Assembly (NCBI RefSeq): GCF_001956585.1
Contig: NZ_MSRR01000004.1
Location: forward strand, 1-64,000
Direction: 5' to 3'
DNA length: 64,000 bases
Source: Actinomyces naeslundii
Lineage (GTDB): Bacteria > Actinomycetota > Actinomycetes > Actinomycetales > Actinomycetaceae
The notes under the pieces are model-generated. The model saw only the letters and a program-made list of their open reading frames with translations, was not told the origin of the DNA and did no database searches. The translations under genes and the position numbers were made by a program. This document shows positions 27,060 through 34,912 of this stretch, one piece after another. How positions within the stretch are numbered: position 1 is the stretch's first letter; each line of letters opens with the position of its first letter.

Positions 27060-28325
27060 GTGCCTCAGTTCAGTAAGCCGCGTGCGCGGCACTCCTCCAA
27101 AGAACTCGGACGCCGCCTGGCCCGTCGAGCGGGGTTCAGCCTGCTCGCAGTGACGGTCTTCGTCGTCTCCGCCGCGGGCTTCGCATGGCACAACATCCAG
27201 TCACGCATCACGTGGTTCGACATCGACAGCATCCTGTCCGAGAACGACCGCCCCGGCACCAAGCCGCCGGACAGCTATAACGGCCGGGCCGTCAACCTGC
27301 TCGTGCTGGGCACCGACTCCCGTGCGGGGGACAACAACGTTGACGGATCACAGGGTGACGACGAGGTATCCGTGGCCCGCTCCGACACGGCGCTGGTCGT
27401 GCACATCTCCGCAGACCGCAAGCGCATTGACGCAGTATCCATCCCCCGCGACACCCTGGTGGACATCCCCTCGTGCAAGACTCTCGACGGCGACAGCACC
27501 GGTGCCGAGGAGGACGGCCAGTTCAACTCCGCCTTCGCCAACGGAGCCGGCAGCGGCAGCGACAAGAAGGCCGTTGCCTCGGGAGCCGCCTGCACCCTCA
27601 AGACCGTGGAGAAGATGACGAACATCCGTATCGATGACTTCATCGTCATCGACTTCAACGGCCTGTCCAAGGTGGTCGACTCCCTCGGAGGAGTCCACGT
27701 GCAGGTGGACGAGGCCATCGATGACCCCGACTACACGGGCTTCAAGCTTGACGAGGGCTGCCAGAAACTGGACGGGCAGGCCGCCCTGCAGTACGCCCGC
27801 GTCCGTCACGGCGTCGGCGACGGCTCGGACATCTCCCGCATCTCCCGCCAGCAGAAGCTCATGAGTGCCATGGCCTCCAAGGCCCTGTCCAGCAACGTCC
27901 TCACCCAGTCCGGCTTCCTGACCAGCACCCTGGAGACACTCACCACCTCGGAGCGCATCGGTCAGATCGGCAACCTGTCAGGGCTGGCCTACTCCGTCCA
28001 GGGCGTCGGCATCGACAAGATCAACTTCATCACCATGCCCAATGAGGCTGCAGCCGACGAGAACCGGGTCATCCCCACCGAGGGCGCCAAGAAGGTCTGG
28101 AAGGCGCTCGAGCAGGACAAGCCCGTCTCCGCAGACGCCGCGGCGCCGGCGACGACAGACGCACCTGCGACGGCGGACGACTCCGCCACCTCGGAGGAGC
28201 AGAACGCTGAGAACGCCGGGGTGGAGCCGACCGCAACGCAGGCGCCTGCGACCCAGTCCCCGAAGGCGGGGGCCTCTCCCCAGCAACCCGCCACGAAGCC
28301 GACCGCCTCAGCGTGCCCCGCCTAA
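27060..28325 (+). CDS. LytR-CpsA-Psr (LCP) glycopolymer transferase
   Basis: The 421-residue protein has a short cytoplasmic start, one membrane segment at about 25-43 and an extracellular LCP domain. The conserved elements are NLLVLGTDSRAG, RSDTALVVHISADRKRI with acidic metal and basic phosphate-binding residues, SIPRDTLVDIPSC and ALQYARVRHGVGDGSDISR. LCP enzymes move a glycan from undecaprenyl diphosphate to peptidoglycan or, in Actinomyces oris, to the surface protein GspA. Four cysteines are visible in the extracellular part, so disulfides are possible. The C-terminal 70 residues are an Ala/Thr/Pro-rich tail. A second LCP gene starts 15 bases later. Confidence 0.93.
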   Translation: MPQFSKPRARHSSKELGRRLARRAGFSLLAVTVFVVSAAGFAWHNIQSRITWFDIDSILSENDRPGTKPPDSYNGRAVNLLVLGTDSRAGDNNVDGSQGDDEVSVARSDTALVVHISADRKRIDAVSIPRDTLVDIPSCKTLDGDSTGAEEDGQFNSAFANGAGSGSDKKAVASGAACTLKTVEKMTNIRIDDFIVIDFNGLSKVVDSLGGVHVQVDEAIDDPDYTGFKLDEGCQKLDGQAALQYARVRHGVGDGSDISRISRQQKLMSAMASKALSSNVLTQSGFLTSTLETLTTSERIGQIGNLSGLAYSVQGVGIDKINFITMPNEAAADENRVIPTEGAKKVWKALEQDKPVSADAAAPATTDAPATADDSATSEEQNAENAGVEPTATQAPATQSPKAGASPQQPATKPTASACPA

Positions 28326-28340
28326 GGCAGAATCACTGGC

Positions 28341-29855
28341 GTGACTCCGACAGACGACTCGCTCCCGCCCTCGATCACCCCTGGCTCCGGGGGAGGTAGG
28401 TCTCCGCGTCGGCAGCGCCCTATCGACGCCGTCAACCAGCGCAGCCGCGAGCGCGCCGAGACGCCCGGCGGCGAGGTCAGCAGCAACCCCGCCGACCCCG
28501 CAGGCGGATCCCCGCGGCGCCCGGCCTCGCCGGCTCCCGGCCCATCATCAGCCTCCACCGGCCGGCCGCAGCGACACTCGGTCCTGGGCCGACAGGACAC
28601 GGACGAGCCTCACCCCGCGCAAGAGGCCTCGCAGGCGGCCCAGTCACCTCCTTCAATTCAACCTCGTCGGGCCTCCGCTGCGTCTCAACGCGGCAGCCAC
28701 GCCCGGGCCGGGTCGAGTGCGGTACCACTGGAGCCGAGCGGCGACGGTCGCGGAACCACGGCCGGGCCCGAACGCACTCAGGCGATGCCCGTACGACGCG
28801 GCACCTACCCTGTCGGCACCCAGGGTCACCAGTCCCCGGAGGAGCCGGCACCGGGCAGGCCGACGTTCGAGCCCGAGCAGTCACGCGAGCCGAAGCGCCC
28901 CCGGCCGAGCTGGCGCCGGATCCTGCGCTGGACGGTCATCGCCATTGTCGTCGTCCTGGCCCTCATCGCGGCCCGGGTCGCCTGGCTGTGGAACGACGTC
29001 TCCTCCCAGCTCCACCGCGTCGACGCCCTGTCCGGGGCGGCGGACACGCCGGGCGAGACCTGGCTCATCGTGGGGTCGGACGCGCGCGGAGGCGTCATCC
29101 AGGACGACACCGAGGGCGCCCGTGCCGACTCAGTCATGCTGCTGCACAAGGCGGAGAACGGGCAGACGAGCCTGACCTCCCTGCCGCGCGACACCTTCGT
29201 GGACATCCCCGAGTACGGGGGGAACAAGATCAACGCCGCCTACTCCTTCGAAGGCCCCAAGCTGCTGGTGCAGACCGTGGAGAAGCTCTCCGGTCTGACG
29301 GTGGACCACTATGTGGAGGTCGGCATGACCGGCGTCTCGCAGATGGTCGACGCCGTCGGCGGGGTCGACGTCTGCCTGGACTACGACGTCGCCGATGAGG
29401 ACTCGGGGCTGGTCTGGGACACCTCCCACGGCAAGTGTCAGACAGTGGACGGAACGAAGGCCCTGGCCTACTCCCGGATGCGCAAGTCGGACCCGACTGG
29501 CGACGTCGGGCGTGGTCAGCGGCAGCGCGCGGTCATCTCCGCAGTGGTGTCCAAGGCGGCCTCACCGACCACGATCATCTCCTTCTCCCGCCAGGACGCC
29601 CTGGTCGACGCCGGGACGAACGCACTCACGGTGGATAAGAGCGCCGGCACCATGAGCATCGCACGGATGGTGCTGGCCTTCCGCTCGGCCTCCGGCGGTG
29701 GCCTGACCGGCGCTCCCCCCATCGAGGACACGGCTTACAGCCCCGAGGACGCCGATATCGGTGAGGCGGTGCTGCTGCGGGACATGACTGCGCCGGACTT
29801 CTTCTCCAAGCTGCGCAACGGGACGCTGACGACAGCCGACTTCAACCAGTCCTGA
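28341..29855 (+). CDS. Second LCP-family protein with long proline-rich cytoplasmic region
   Basis: The 504-residue product has about 190 mostly polar residues (Pro, Ser, Arg, Gly) before one membrane segment at about 193-215, then an LCP domain: TWLIVGSDARGG, ADSVMLLHKAENGQ, SLPRDTFVDIPEYGGNKIN and ALAYSRMRKSDPTGDVGR. All are close to functional LCP motifs, so it is probably active. The long cytoplasmic part is unusual among LCP proteins and could be a phosphorylation or scaffold region. GTG 28341 is 15 bases after the first LCP stop, so the pair is likely co-transcribed. Confidence 0.9.
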   Translation: MTPTDDSLPPSITPGSGGGRSPRRQRPIDAVNQRSRERAETPGGEVSSNPADPAGGSPRRPASPAPGPSSASTGRPQRHSVLGRQDTDEPHPAQEASQAAQSPPSIQPRRASAASQRGSHARAGSSAVPLEPSGDGRGTTAGPERTQAMPVRRGTYPVGTQGHQSPEEPAPGRPTFEPEQSREPKRPRPSWRRILRWTVIAIVVVLALIAARVAWLWNDVSSQLHRVDALSGAADTPGETWLIVGSDARGGVIQDDTEGARADSVMLLHKAENGQTSLTSLPRDTFVDIPEYGGNKINAAYSFEGPKLLVQTVEKLSGLTVDHYVEVGMTGVSQMVDAVGGVDVCLDYDVADEDSGLVWDTSHGKCQTVDGTKALAYSRMRKSDPTGDVGRGQRQRAVISAVVSKAASPTTIISFSRQDALVDAGTNALTVDKSAGTMSIARMVLAFRSASGGGLTGAPPIEDTAYSPEDADIGEAVLLRDMTAPDFFSKLRNGTLTTADFNQS

Positions 29856-29877
29856 CGCACGGGATCCGTGTCGTACG

Positions 29878-29919
29878 CGGGCGGGCCGGCACCTCGATCG
29901 TGAGGTGCCGGCCCGCCCG
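29878..29919. terminator. Strong hairpin between LCP and galE genes
   Basis: A perfect 18-bp stem (29878-29895 with 29902-29919) encloses a six-base loop; a G-U and two further pairs can extend it. It lies between two convergent genes and is the strongest hairpin I found. Confidence 0.85.
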
Positions 29920-29947
29920 TGTGGGTCCACTCCGGTCAGAGAGCCGC

Positions 29948-30937
29948 TCAGCCGAAGTGGGGACGGTTGGGGTCCGCCTGCCAGGAGGTGTAGGAGGAGG
30001 TGACGATGTCATCCAGGTCGTGCTCGGCCTTCCAGCCCAGGACCTCTCCGATGCGGGTGGCATTGCCGATGAGCTGGGGCGGGTCTCCCGCGCGGCGGGC
30101 GAGCTCCTCGGGCTCCAGGTCCAGTCCCGTGGAGGCGATGACCTTGGAGACCACCTCGCGTACCGAAGCCCCTTGGCCGGTGCCCACGTTGAAGATGTGC
30201 TCGGCCATGTCCTGACCACCGGCCAGGTAGTCCAGGGCGGCGATATGAGCACCGGCGAGGTCCTTGACGTGGATGTAGTCACGCACGCAGGTGCCGTCCG
30301 GAGTCGGGTAGTCGGTGCCGAAGATCTTGGGGGTCTCACCCTTGGAGAGCCGGTCGAGCACCATGGGGATGAGGTTGAGGGTGGCCATGTCCCCCAGGTC
30401 GTCCCAGCCGGCGCCGGCGACGTTGAAGTAGCGTAGGCCGGCCCAGCGCAGCCCCCAGGCCTTCTCGGCGTCGGCCATCATCCACTCCCCGATGAGCTTG
30501 GTCTCGCCGTAGGGGTTGATGGGGCGGCATTCGATGTCCTCGTCCACGATCTCCACCGGGGGCATGCCGTAGACGGCGGCCGAGGAGGAGAAGATCATCT
30601 GGTCGACACCGGCCGTCTCCATGGCCAGCAGCATGTTCGCCAGGCCGCCCACGTTCTGCTGGTAGTACCAGGCGGGACGCTCCACGGACTCGCCCACCTG
30701 CTTGCGGGCGGCGAAGTGGATGACGGCGGTGACGCCGCGCGAGCTCATGACCTCGGTGAGGGCCTCGGTGGCCTGGCCGCTGGCGACGTCGAGCTCGACC
30801 ACATCAGCGCCCTTGACTCGCTCAGGAGTCCCGTAGGAGAGGTCATCGACGACGACGACCTCCTCCCCGCGCTCGAGGAGAAGTCGGACCACGTGCGCGC
30901 CGATGTAGCCGGCGCCTCCTGCAACGAGAATGCTCAT
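29948..30937 (-). CDS. galE: UDP-glucose 4-epimerase (GalE)
   Basis: The 329-residue product has GGAGYIGAHVV at 6-16, HFAARKQVGESV, the SSSAAVYG stretch, YGETK with the catalytic Tyr and Lys, and LRYFNVAGAG. It interconverts UDP-glucose and UDP-galactose, possibly also the N-acetyl forms, and would supply galactose units for the nearby glycan. ATG 30937 is six bases after TAGACT, a leaderless layout. It is convergent with the LCP genes. Confidence 0.95.
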   Translation of the reverse strand: MSILVAGGAGYIGAHVVRLLLERGEEVVVVDDLSYGTPERVKGADVVELDVASGQATEALTEVMSSRGVTAVIHFAARKQVGESVERPAWYYQQNVGGLANMLLAMETAGVDQMIFSSSAAVYGMPPVEIVDEDIECRPINPYGETKLIGEWMMADAEKAWGLRWAGLRYFNVAGAGWDDLGDMATLNLIPMVLDRLSKGETPKIFGTDYPTPDGTCVRDYIHVKDLAGAHIAALDYLAGGQDMAEHIFNVGTGQGASVREVVSKVIASTGLDLEPEELARRAGDPPQLIGNATRIGEVLGWKAEHDLDDIVTSSYTSWQADPNRPHFG

Positions 30938-30943
30938 GCCCCC

Positions 30944-30949
30944 AGTCTA
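30944..30949 (-). promoter_or_regulatory. Putative -10 TAGACT, leaderless start of galE
   Basis: The minus-strand hexamer lies six bases before ATG 30937. Confidence 0.5.
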
Positions 30950-31045
30950 CACACACTCGCCCAGAAACGAACAGAAACGAACGTGAGATCAACGTGTCAG
31001 TGAGTTCCTCATCCAGGCTCCCGCATGCCCGTGTACACTGGCACC

Positions 31046-31099
31046 ACAACACCCCCCAGGCCTCTTACTCACCAGAGCACGCCCAAATCGGGGGGTTTT
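31046..31099 (+). ncRNA. Candidate small structured RNA upstream of the Abi gene
   Basis: A run of six C (31052-31057) can pair with six G (31090-31095), which are followed by TTTT, so the 3' end looks like an intrinsic terminator. A smaller stem (CTCT 31062-31065 with AGAG 31074-31077) fits inside. TACACT at 31034-31039 could be the -10 box, though no -35 match is obvious. AbiF-family genes are known to carry a conserved noncoding RNA immediately upstream; placement and compactness fit that, but I could not compare it with the Rfam model. Confidence 0.45.
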
Positions 31100-31113
31100 A
31101 CATGCCAACACCC

Positions 31114-31119
31114 TACAAT
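31114..31119 (+). promoter_or_regulatory. Putative -10 TACAAT of the Abi gene
   Basis: TACAAT is six bases before ATG 31126, the leaderless layout seen elsewhere in the window. That ATG is in frame with the typical Abi N-terminus but reaches a TAA after five codons (31141-31143). Confidence 0.5.
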
Positions 31120-31180
31120 TAGAGGATGATCCCTCCGGCCTAACATTACGATAAACCGGCGCTCAACGAGAACGATCTCA

Positions 31181-32137
31181 TTGAGCGCTACATTGAACAT
31201 TGAACGTGGCCTCACCATCACGGACCAGAACCGCACCGTCAGATACCTCCGACATATCGGATACTATCGGCTCTCCCCCTACACAATCCCCTTCCAGGTC
31301 GATCGAACCACCCAATCCTTCAGCCCGGGAACCACCTTCGATGGCATTCTCTATGTCTATGTATTTGATCGACAACTGCGTCTCCTGACAATCGACGCCC
31401 TTGAGCGCGTCGAGGTCGCTGTGCGCGCCGCACTGTCCAACACGATGTCAACACACGGCGAAGGCGGAGCCTTCTGGTACCAAAACGCCTCCAACTATCA
31501 AAGCCGCAAAGGATACTCCACAACGATTGAACGCATCGAAGCCCTGACAGGACGCGAACGGCAGCGCACTCCCTCAGATCGCAGTGAACAGGTGGATCGC
31601 CTCCACTACCCCGATGCTCTCTCGCACTACCTCGACACCTACTCATCTCCAGCGACACCGCCGTCCTGGCTAGTCATCGAGCTACTCACCGCTGGCGAGC
31701 TTCAGCATCTTTACGCCAGCCTGGCCCCCAAGTATCGCAAAACAATTGCGCGAGAGCTCAATCTCCCTGACCAGGTGCTGCAATCTTGGTTCAAGACCTA
31801 CGTGAGGGTGCGCAACATCTGTGCCCATCACGGACGCCTCTGGAACAGATTCCTTGGCGTATATCCAGTAATCCCAAAAAGCAGAACAGTCCGCTGGCTC
31901 AACGAACGCAGCGTCTTCGATACCAGCAACCCAAGAGCCTTGGAACGAAAGAGGCTCTACCCTGTTCTCGTCTCTCTTCAGTCAATCTTGTTCACCATCA
32001 GCCCGCACTCAACGTGGGCTCTGAGACTGCACAGTCTTTTAGGGAAGTACCAGCGCATCCCACTGAATGCCCTGGGAATGAAAGCCAACTGGGACACCGA
32101 CGAGTTCTGGCAAGAAGCTTTCGAGGCTGGCTCGTGA
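31181..32137 (+). CDS. Abi family (Abi_2, AbiD/AbiF-like) HEPN protein, 5' end disrupted
   Basis: The open frame from TTG 31181 gives 318 residues with Abi_2 motifs: YLRHIGYYRLSPY near 22-34, FDRQLRLLTIDALERVEVAVR, and RNICAHHGRLWNR with the HEPN RNase signature R-x4-H at Arg211 and His216. Abi_2 proteins are HEPN toxins in phage defence; AbiF relatives are reported as toxin-antitoxin systems with an RNA antitoxin and as possible ancestors of Cas13. The normal N-terminus is encoded in another frame (31144-31197: HYDKPALNENDLIERYIE), separated from the rest by a duplicated 7-mer. It follows a TAA and has no start codon of its own, so the original protein is probably not made; a version starting at TTG might be. 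GC content is clearly lower than in the neighbours, suggesting transfer. Confidence 0.8.
   Translation: MSATLNIERGLTITDQNRTVRYLRHIGYYRLSPYTIPFQVDRTTQSFSPGTTFDGILYVYVFDRQLRLLTIDALERVEVAVRAALSNTMSTHGEGGAFWYQNASNYQSRKGYSTTIERIEALTGRERQRTPSDRSEQVDRLHYPDALSHYLDTYSSPATPPSWLVIELLTAGELQHLYASLAPKYRKTIARELNLPDQVLQSWFKTYVRVRNICAHHGRLWNRFLGVYPVIPKSRTVRWLNERSVFDTSNPRALERKRLYPVLVSLQSILFTISPHSTWALRLHSLLGKYQRIPLNALGMKANWDTDEFWQEAFEAGS
31192..31205. repeat. 7-bp tandem duplication ATTGAAC x2 causing a frameshift
   Basis: Removing one copy joins the two frames into a continuous Abi-like N-terminus (LIERYIERGLTITDQ), so the second copy looks like a recent slippage event. Confidence 0.8.
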
Positions 32138-32180
32138 CATGGTCAACGACCATCGCACACTTCGCGCGGTCGGTTGATCG

Positions 32181-32246
32181 TCAATTCTGCAGCCGCTCGC
32201 GCAGGGCAGCGCCCTTGGCGTGGGCGACCTCGCCGAGGTCCTTCTG
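32181..32246 (-). repeat. Duplicated purE 3' end (displaced copy)
   Basis: Bases 32200-32246 are identical to 32975-33021 inside purE, and the similarity continues with mismatches to about 32187. Read on the minus strand it encodes the PurE C-terminus from [13 protein letters not shown] to RERLQN followed by its own stop at 32181-32183. It is the remnant of a purE end, now separated from purE by a protease gene. Confidence 0.85.
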
Positions 32247-32303
32247 GGACAACTTCGGCCGGCACCGAGCGCAGACTCCCGCCCGATCAGCACAGGTGGC
32301 AAG

Positions 32304-32309
32304 TAGGCT
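32304..32309 (+). promoter_or_regulatory. Putative -10 TAGGCT, leaderless start at 32316
   Basis: TAGGCT is six bases before ATG 32316 of the CPBP protease gene. Confidence 0.45.
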
Positions 32310-32315
32310 GGCTCA

Positions 32316-32867
32316 ATGGCTGAACTCGTCCTGCTCTGTTTGCCGACCATCGTGTATCTCATCGCACAGTCACGTGGACAGGATCGCAGGTCAGGCTTCA
32401 GAGCCGCGTTGGCTCGCGCGGGAGTTTCCTGGGGCTCTCCTGCAGGCTACGGCTGGGCGCTGCTCGTACTGCTCCTGCTGATGCTGACAGCCTGGCTCCC
32501 TCTTGCCCTCATACCCGCCGACGTGCAGGACAAGCTCGGCCTATCCATTGCTCGACTCACCTCAGTAGGAACGGCCATCGGAATCACGCTTCGGGCCGTC
32601 GGTGAGGAGGTCTTCTTTCGTGGGCTGCTCGGCGGAGTGCTCATGAGGCGGCTCAGCTTCAGATGGGGCAACCTCCTCCAAGCCACCATCTTCCTCGTAC
32701 CGCACGTGGCCCTGCTGCTGCTCGACGTACGACTGTGGCCGCTCCTCCCCGCGCAGTTCGCCGCAGGATGGCTGCTGGGATGGCTGCGCCACAAGACCGA
32801 CACGTTCGTTCCCGGTGCAGTGTTGCATGTCATTATCAACATCACGGTCGGACTCCTCACCGCTTGA
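32316..32867 (+). CDS. CPBP family intramembrane glutamic endopeptidase
   Basis: The 183-residue membrane protein carries the CPBP (CAAX protease/bacteriocin-processing, 'Abi') motifs: Glu97-Glu98 with Arg102 in EEVFFRG, His130 in FLVPH and a third histidine in HVIINI. Five or six hydrophobic segments surround them. Such proteins process peptides or confer bacteriocin immunity. It is shorter than many relatives, lacking some N-terminal helices. It lies between the two copies of the purE 3' end, so it looks like cargo of a small integrated cassette; no integrase gene is present. Confidence 0.88.
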   Translation: MAELVLLCLPTIVYLIAQSRGQDRRSGFRAALARAGVSWGSPAGYGWALLVLLLLMLTAWLPLALIPADVQDKLGLSIARLTSVGTAIGITLRAVGEEVFFRGLLGGVLMRRLSFRWGNLLQATIFLVPHVALLLLDVRLWPLLPAQFAAGWLLGWLRHKTDTFVPGAVLHVIINITVGLLTA

Positions 32868-32955
32868 CGGCGCCTCAGGGCGGAGGCGGACGCACGACTC
32901 CGTCCGGCCACGGACTGAGACGCTCCAGTTCCGCGATCGCAGGAACGACCTTGTA

Positions 32956-33498
32956 TCAGCCCTGAACGCGCTCCCGCAGGGCAGCGCCCTTGGCGTGGGC
33001 GACCTCGCCGAGGTCCTTCTGAAAGGCTCGCATGGCGGCGGCCAGGCGGGTGGCCTCCTGGCTCTCACCGGAAGCGAGGATGCGCACCGCGAGCAACCCG
33101 GCGTTGCGGGCCCCGCCGATGGAGACCGTGGCCACCGGCACCCCGGCGGGCATCTGCACGATGGACAGCAGTGAGTCCATGCCGTCGAGGTACTTCAGCG
33201 GCACCGGCACCCCGATGACCGGCAGCTCGGTGACGGCCGCCAGCATCCCGGGCAGGTGGGCCGCTCCCCCGGCGCCGGCGATGATGACACGCAGTCCCCT
33301 CTCGGCCGCAACGCGCCCGTAGTCGATCATCTCGGTGGGCATCCGATGGGCGGAGACGACGTCGGCCTCATAGGCCACGCCGAACTCGTCGAGGACCTCG
33401 GCGGCGGCCCCCATGACCGGCCAGTCCGAGTCCGAGCCCATCACGATGCCAACCACTGGACGGGTCCTGTCCGTCGCCGTTCCGCTGACCCCACTCAT
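32956..33498 (-). CDS. purE: 5-(carboxyamino)imidazole ribonucleotide mutase (PurE)
   Basis: The 180-residue product shows the class I PurE motifs: [13 protein letters not shown] at 17-29, SAHRMP and [15 protein letters not shown]. It moves the carboxyl group of N5-CAIR to give CAIR in purine synthesis, after PurK. Its 3' end is duplicated at 32181-32246, and the current last codons (VQG) differ from the displaced copy (LQN), so the end of the gene was probably supplied by the inserted cassette. It lies 50 bases downstream of purK. Confidence 0.95.
   Translation of the reverse strand: MSGVSGTATDRTRPVVGIVMGSDSDWPVMGAAAEVLDEFGVAYEADVVSAHRMPTEMIDYGRVAAERGLRVIIAGAGGAAHLPGMLAAVTELPVIGVPVPLKYLDGMDSLLSIVQMPAGVPVATVSIGGARNAGLLAVRILASGESQEATRLAAAMRAFQKDLGEVAHAKGAALRERVQG
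32962..33021 (-). repeat. Duplicated purE 3' end (copy within purE)
   Basis: This is the partner of 32187-32246: 47 bases are identical and the flanking 13 are similar. Together they bound about 775 bases containing the CPBP gene. Confidence 0.85.
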
Positions 33499-33548
33499 GC
33501 TGTCTCCCTGTCTCTATGTCGTGCGTTCCGCGCTCTGATACGTCCGGC

Positions 33549-34844
33549 TCAGGCGTCCCCGCGCAGGATGGCGATGACCTCGCGTGCCTGCTCGACGACC
33601 TCGGCGACCTCCTGATCCGGGCCGACCGTCATATTGACGTGCCCGAGCTTGCGCCCGGGTCGCCACTGCTTGCCGTAGAGGTGGATCCGGGCCTCGGGCT
33701 GGGCGGCCATGGCCCTCGCCAACGCGTTGGCGGCGGGCTGTCTCTGACCGCCGATGAGGTTGACCATGACGGTGGTGGGCGCCGTCGCGTCAGTGGCACC
33801 CAGCGGCAGGTCGAGAACCGCCCGAAGGTGCTGGGCGAACTGACTGGTGACGGCGCCGTCCTGGGTCCAGTGGCCGGAGTTGTGGGGCCGCATCGCCAGC
33901 TCATTGACGTACAGCCGCGTGGGCTCCCCGAAGGTCTCGACGGCGAAGAGCTCGACGGCGAGCACCCCGGTCACCCCGGCACGCTCCGCCACCGCGCGTC
34001 CGATGAGCTCGGCCTCCTCAACCGCGGCCGAGTCGAGACCGGGCGCCGGCGCCAGGACCTCGGCACACATGCCGTCCTCCTGAACTGTCTGAGCCACCGG
34101 CCACACTGCGATCTGCCCGCTGGGGCTACGTGCCAGCAGGACGGCCAGCTCGCGGGTGAAGGGGATGGCCTGCTCCACCAGGAGGCTGGTCACCGCCGCC
34201 CCGCCGAGGCTGCCTCCCCCGCCGGCTCCACGGCCGTCGCCCTGACCGGCGCGGGCACGGGCCACCGAGGCGATCCACTCGGCGGCCTCACCCTCGCGCA
34301 GGGACTCGGCGCTGCGCACCAGCAGGACCCCGTGGCCGTCATAGCCGCCGCGCGGCGTCTTGAGCACCACGGGCCAGCCGTGCTCGTCGGCGAAGGCCTC
34401 GACGGCGTCGGTCATCTGCTCGGCTGTCTCCTGCTGCGAGCCGCCGATCTCGTCCCAGGCGGGCTGCGGGAGCCCTGCCCGACTCATCATCCGTCGCATG
34501 GCCAGCTTGTCACGTGCCAGCGTCAGGGCCTGCGGGGTGGGCTGGACGCTGACCCCCTCGGCCTGGAGCCGCTCCAGCAGGCCCGATTCCTGGTGCTCGT
34601 GCTCGAAGGTGAGGACCGCAGCCGGTTCCCCTCCGAGCCCTTGAGTACCATCTCCGGCGACGACGGCGCGCACGGCGGCCTCGTCGTCGGCGGCTCCAAC
34701 GGGGGCGTCCGGGGTCACCTGGCCGGTGGACCCGTCAGCGGCCTCCACCAGGGCCCTCAGGCGAATGCCCAGGGCACTGGCCTCCTCCTGCATCATGCGG
34801 GCCAGCTGCCCGCCTCCGATCACGGCGACGATGGGTGCGCTCAC
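33549..34844 (-). CDS. purK: N5-carboxyaminoimidazole ribonucleotide synthase (PurK)
   Basis: The 431-residue ATP-grasp enzyme makes N5-CAIR from AIR, bicarbonate and ATP. Visible are VAVIGGGQLARMM at 7-19, TFEHEH, PVVLKTPRGGYDGHGV for ATP binding and NELAMRPHNSGHWT. Two Gly/Ala-rich inserts (about 40-60 and 198-212) make it longer than the usual 370-390 residues. The GTG start at 34844 follows TAGCCT by six bases. The neighbouring GT-C-like gene diverges from the same short gap. Confidence 0.94.
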   Translation of the reverse strand: MSAPIVAVIGGGQLARMMQEEASALGIRLRALVEAADGSTGQVTPDAPVGAADDEAAVRAVVAGDGTQGLGGEPAAVLTFEHEHQESGLLERLQAEGVSVQPTPQALTLARDKLAMRRMMSRAGLPQPAWDEIGGSQQETAEQMTDAVEAFADEHGWPVVLKTPRGGYDGHGVLLVRSAESLREGEAAEWIASVARARAGQGDGRGAGGGGSLGGAAVTSLLVEQAIPFTRELAVLLARSPSGQIAVWPVAQTVQEDGMCAEVLAPAPGLDSAAVEEAELIGRAVAERAGVTGVLAVELFAVETFGEPTRLYVNELAMRPHNSGHWTQDGAVTSQFAQHLRAVLDLPLGATDATAPTTVMVNLIGGQRQPAANALARAMAAQPEARIHLYGKQWRPGRKLGHVNMTVGPDQEVAEVVEQAREVIAILRGDA

Positions 34845-34850
34845 ACCCCA

Positions 34851-34856
34851 AGGCTA
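34851..34856 (-). promoter_or_regulatory. Putative -10 TAGCCT, leaderless start of purK
   Basis: The minus-strand hexamer is six bases before GTG 34844. Confidence 0.5.
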
Positions 34857-34899
34857 CCCGCCCGCCGCTCGTCCTCACCGCATGCGGGGTCCCAGACCG

Positions 34900-34905
34900 T
34901 AGGGT
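34900..34905 (+). promoter_or_regulatory. Putative -10 TAGGGT, leaderless start at 34913
   Basis: TAGGGT is seven bases before GTG 34913. GGAGG also lies here but only two bases from the start, too close for a normal Shine-Dalgarno. Confidence 0.5.
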
Positions 34906-34912
34906 GGAGGCC

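Noticed and set aside
31181-33021. Insertion sequence or prophage at the accessory patch
   Set aside because: No transposase, integrase or terminal inverted repeats were found; only the purE-end duplication supports insertion.
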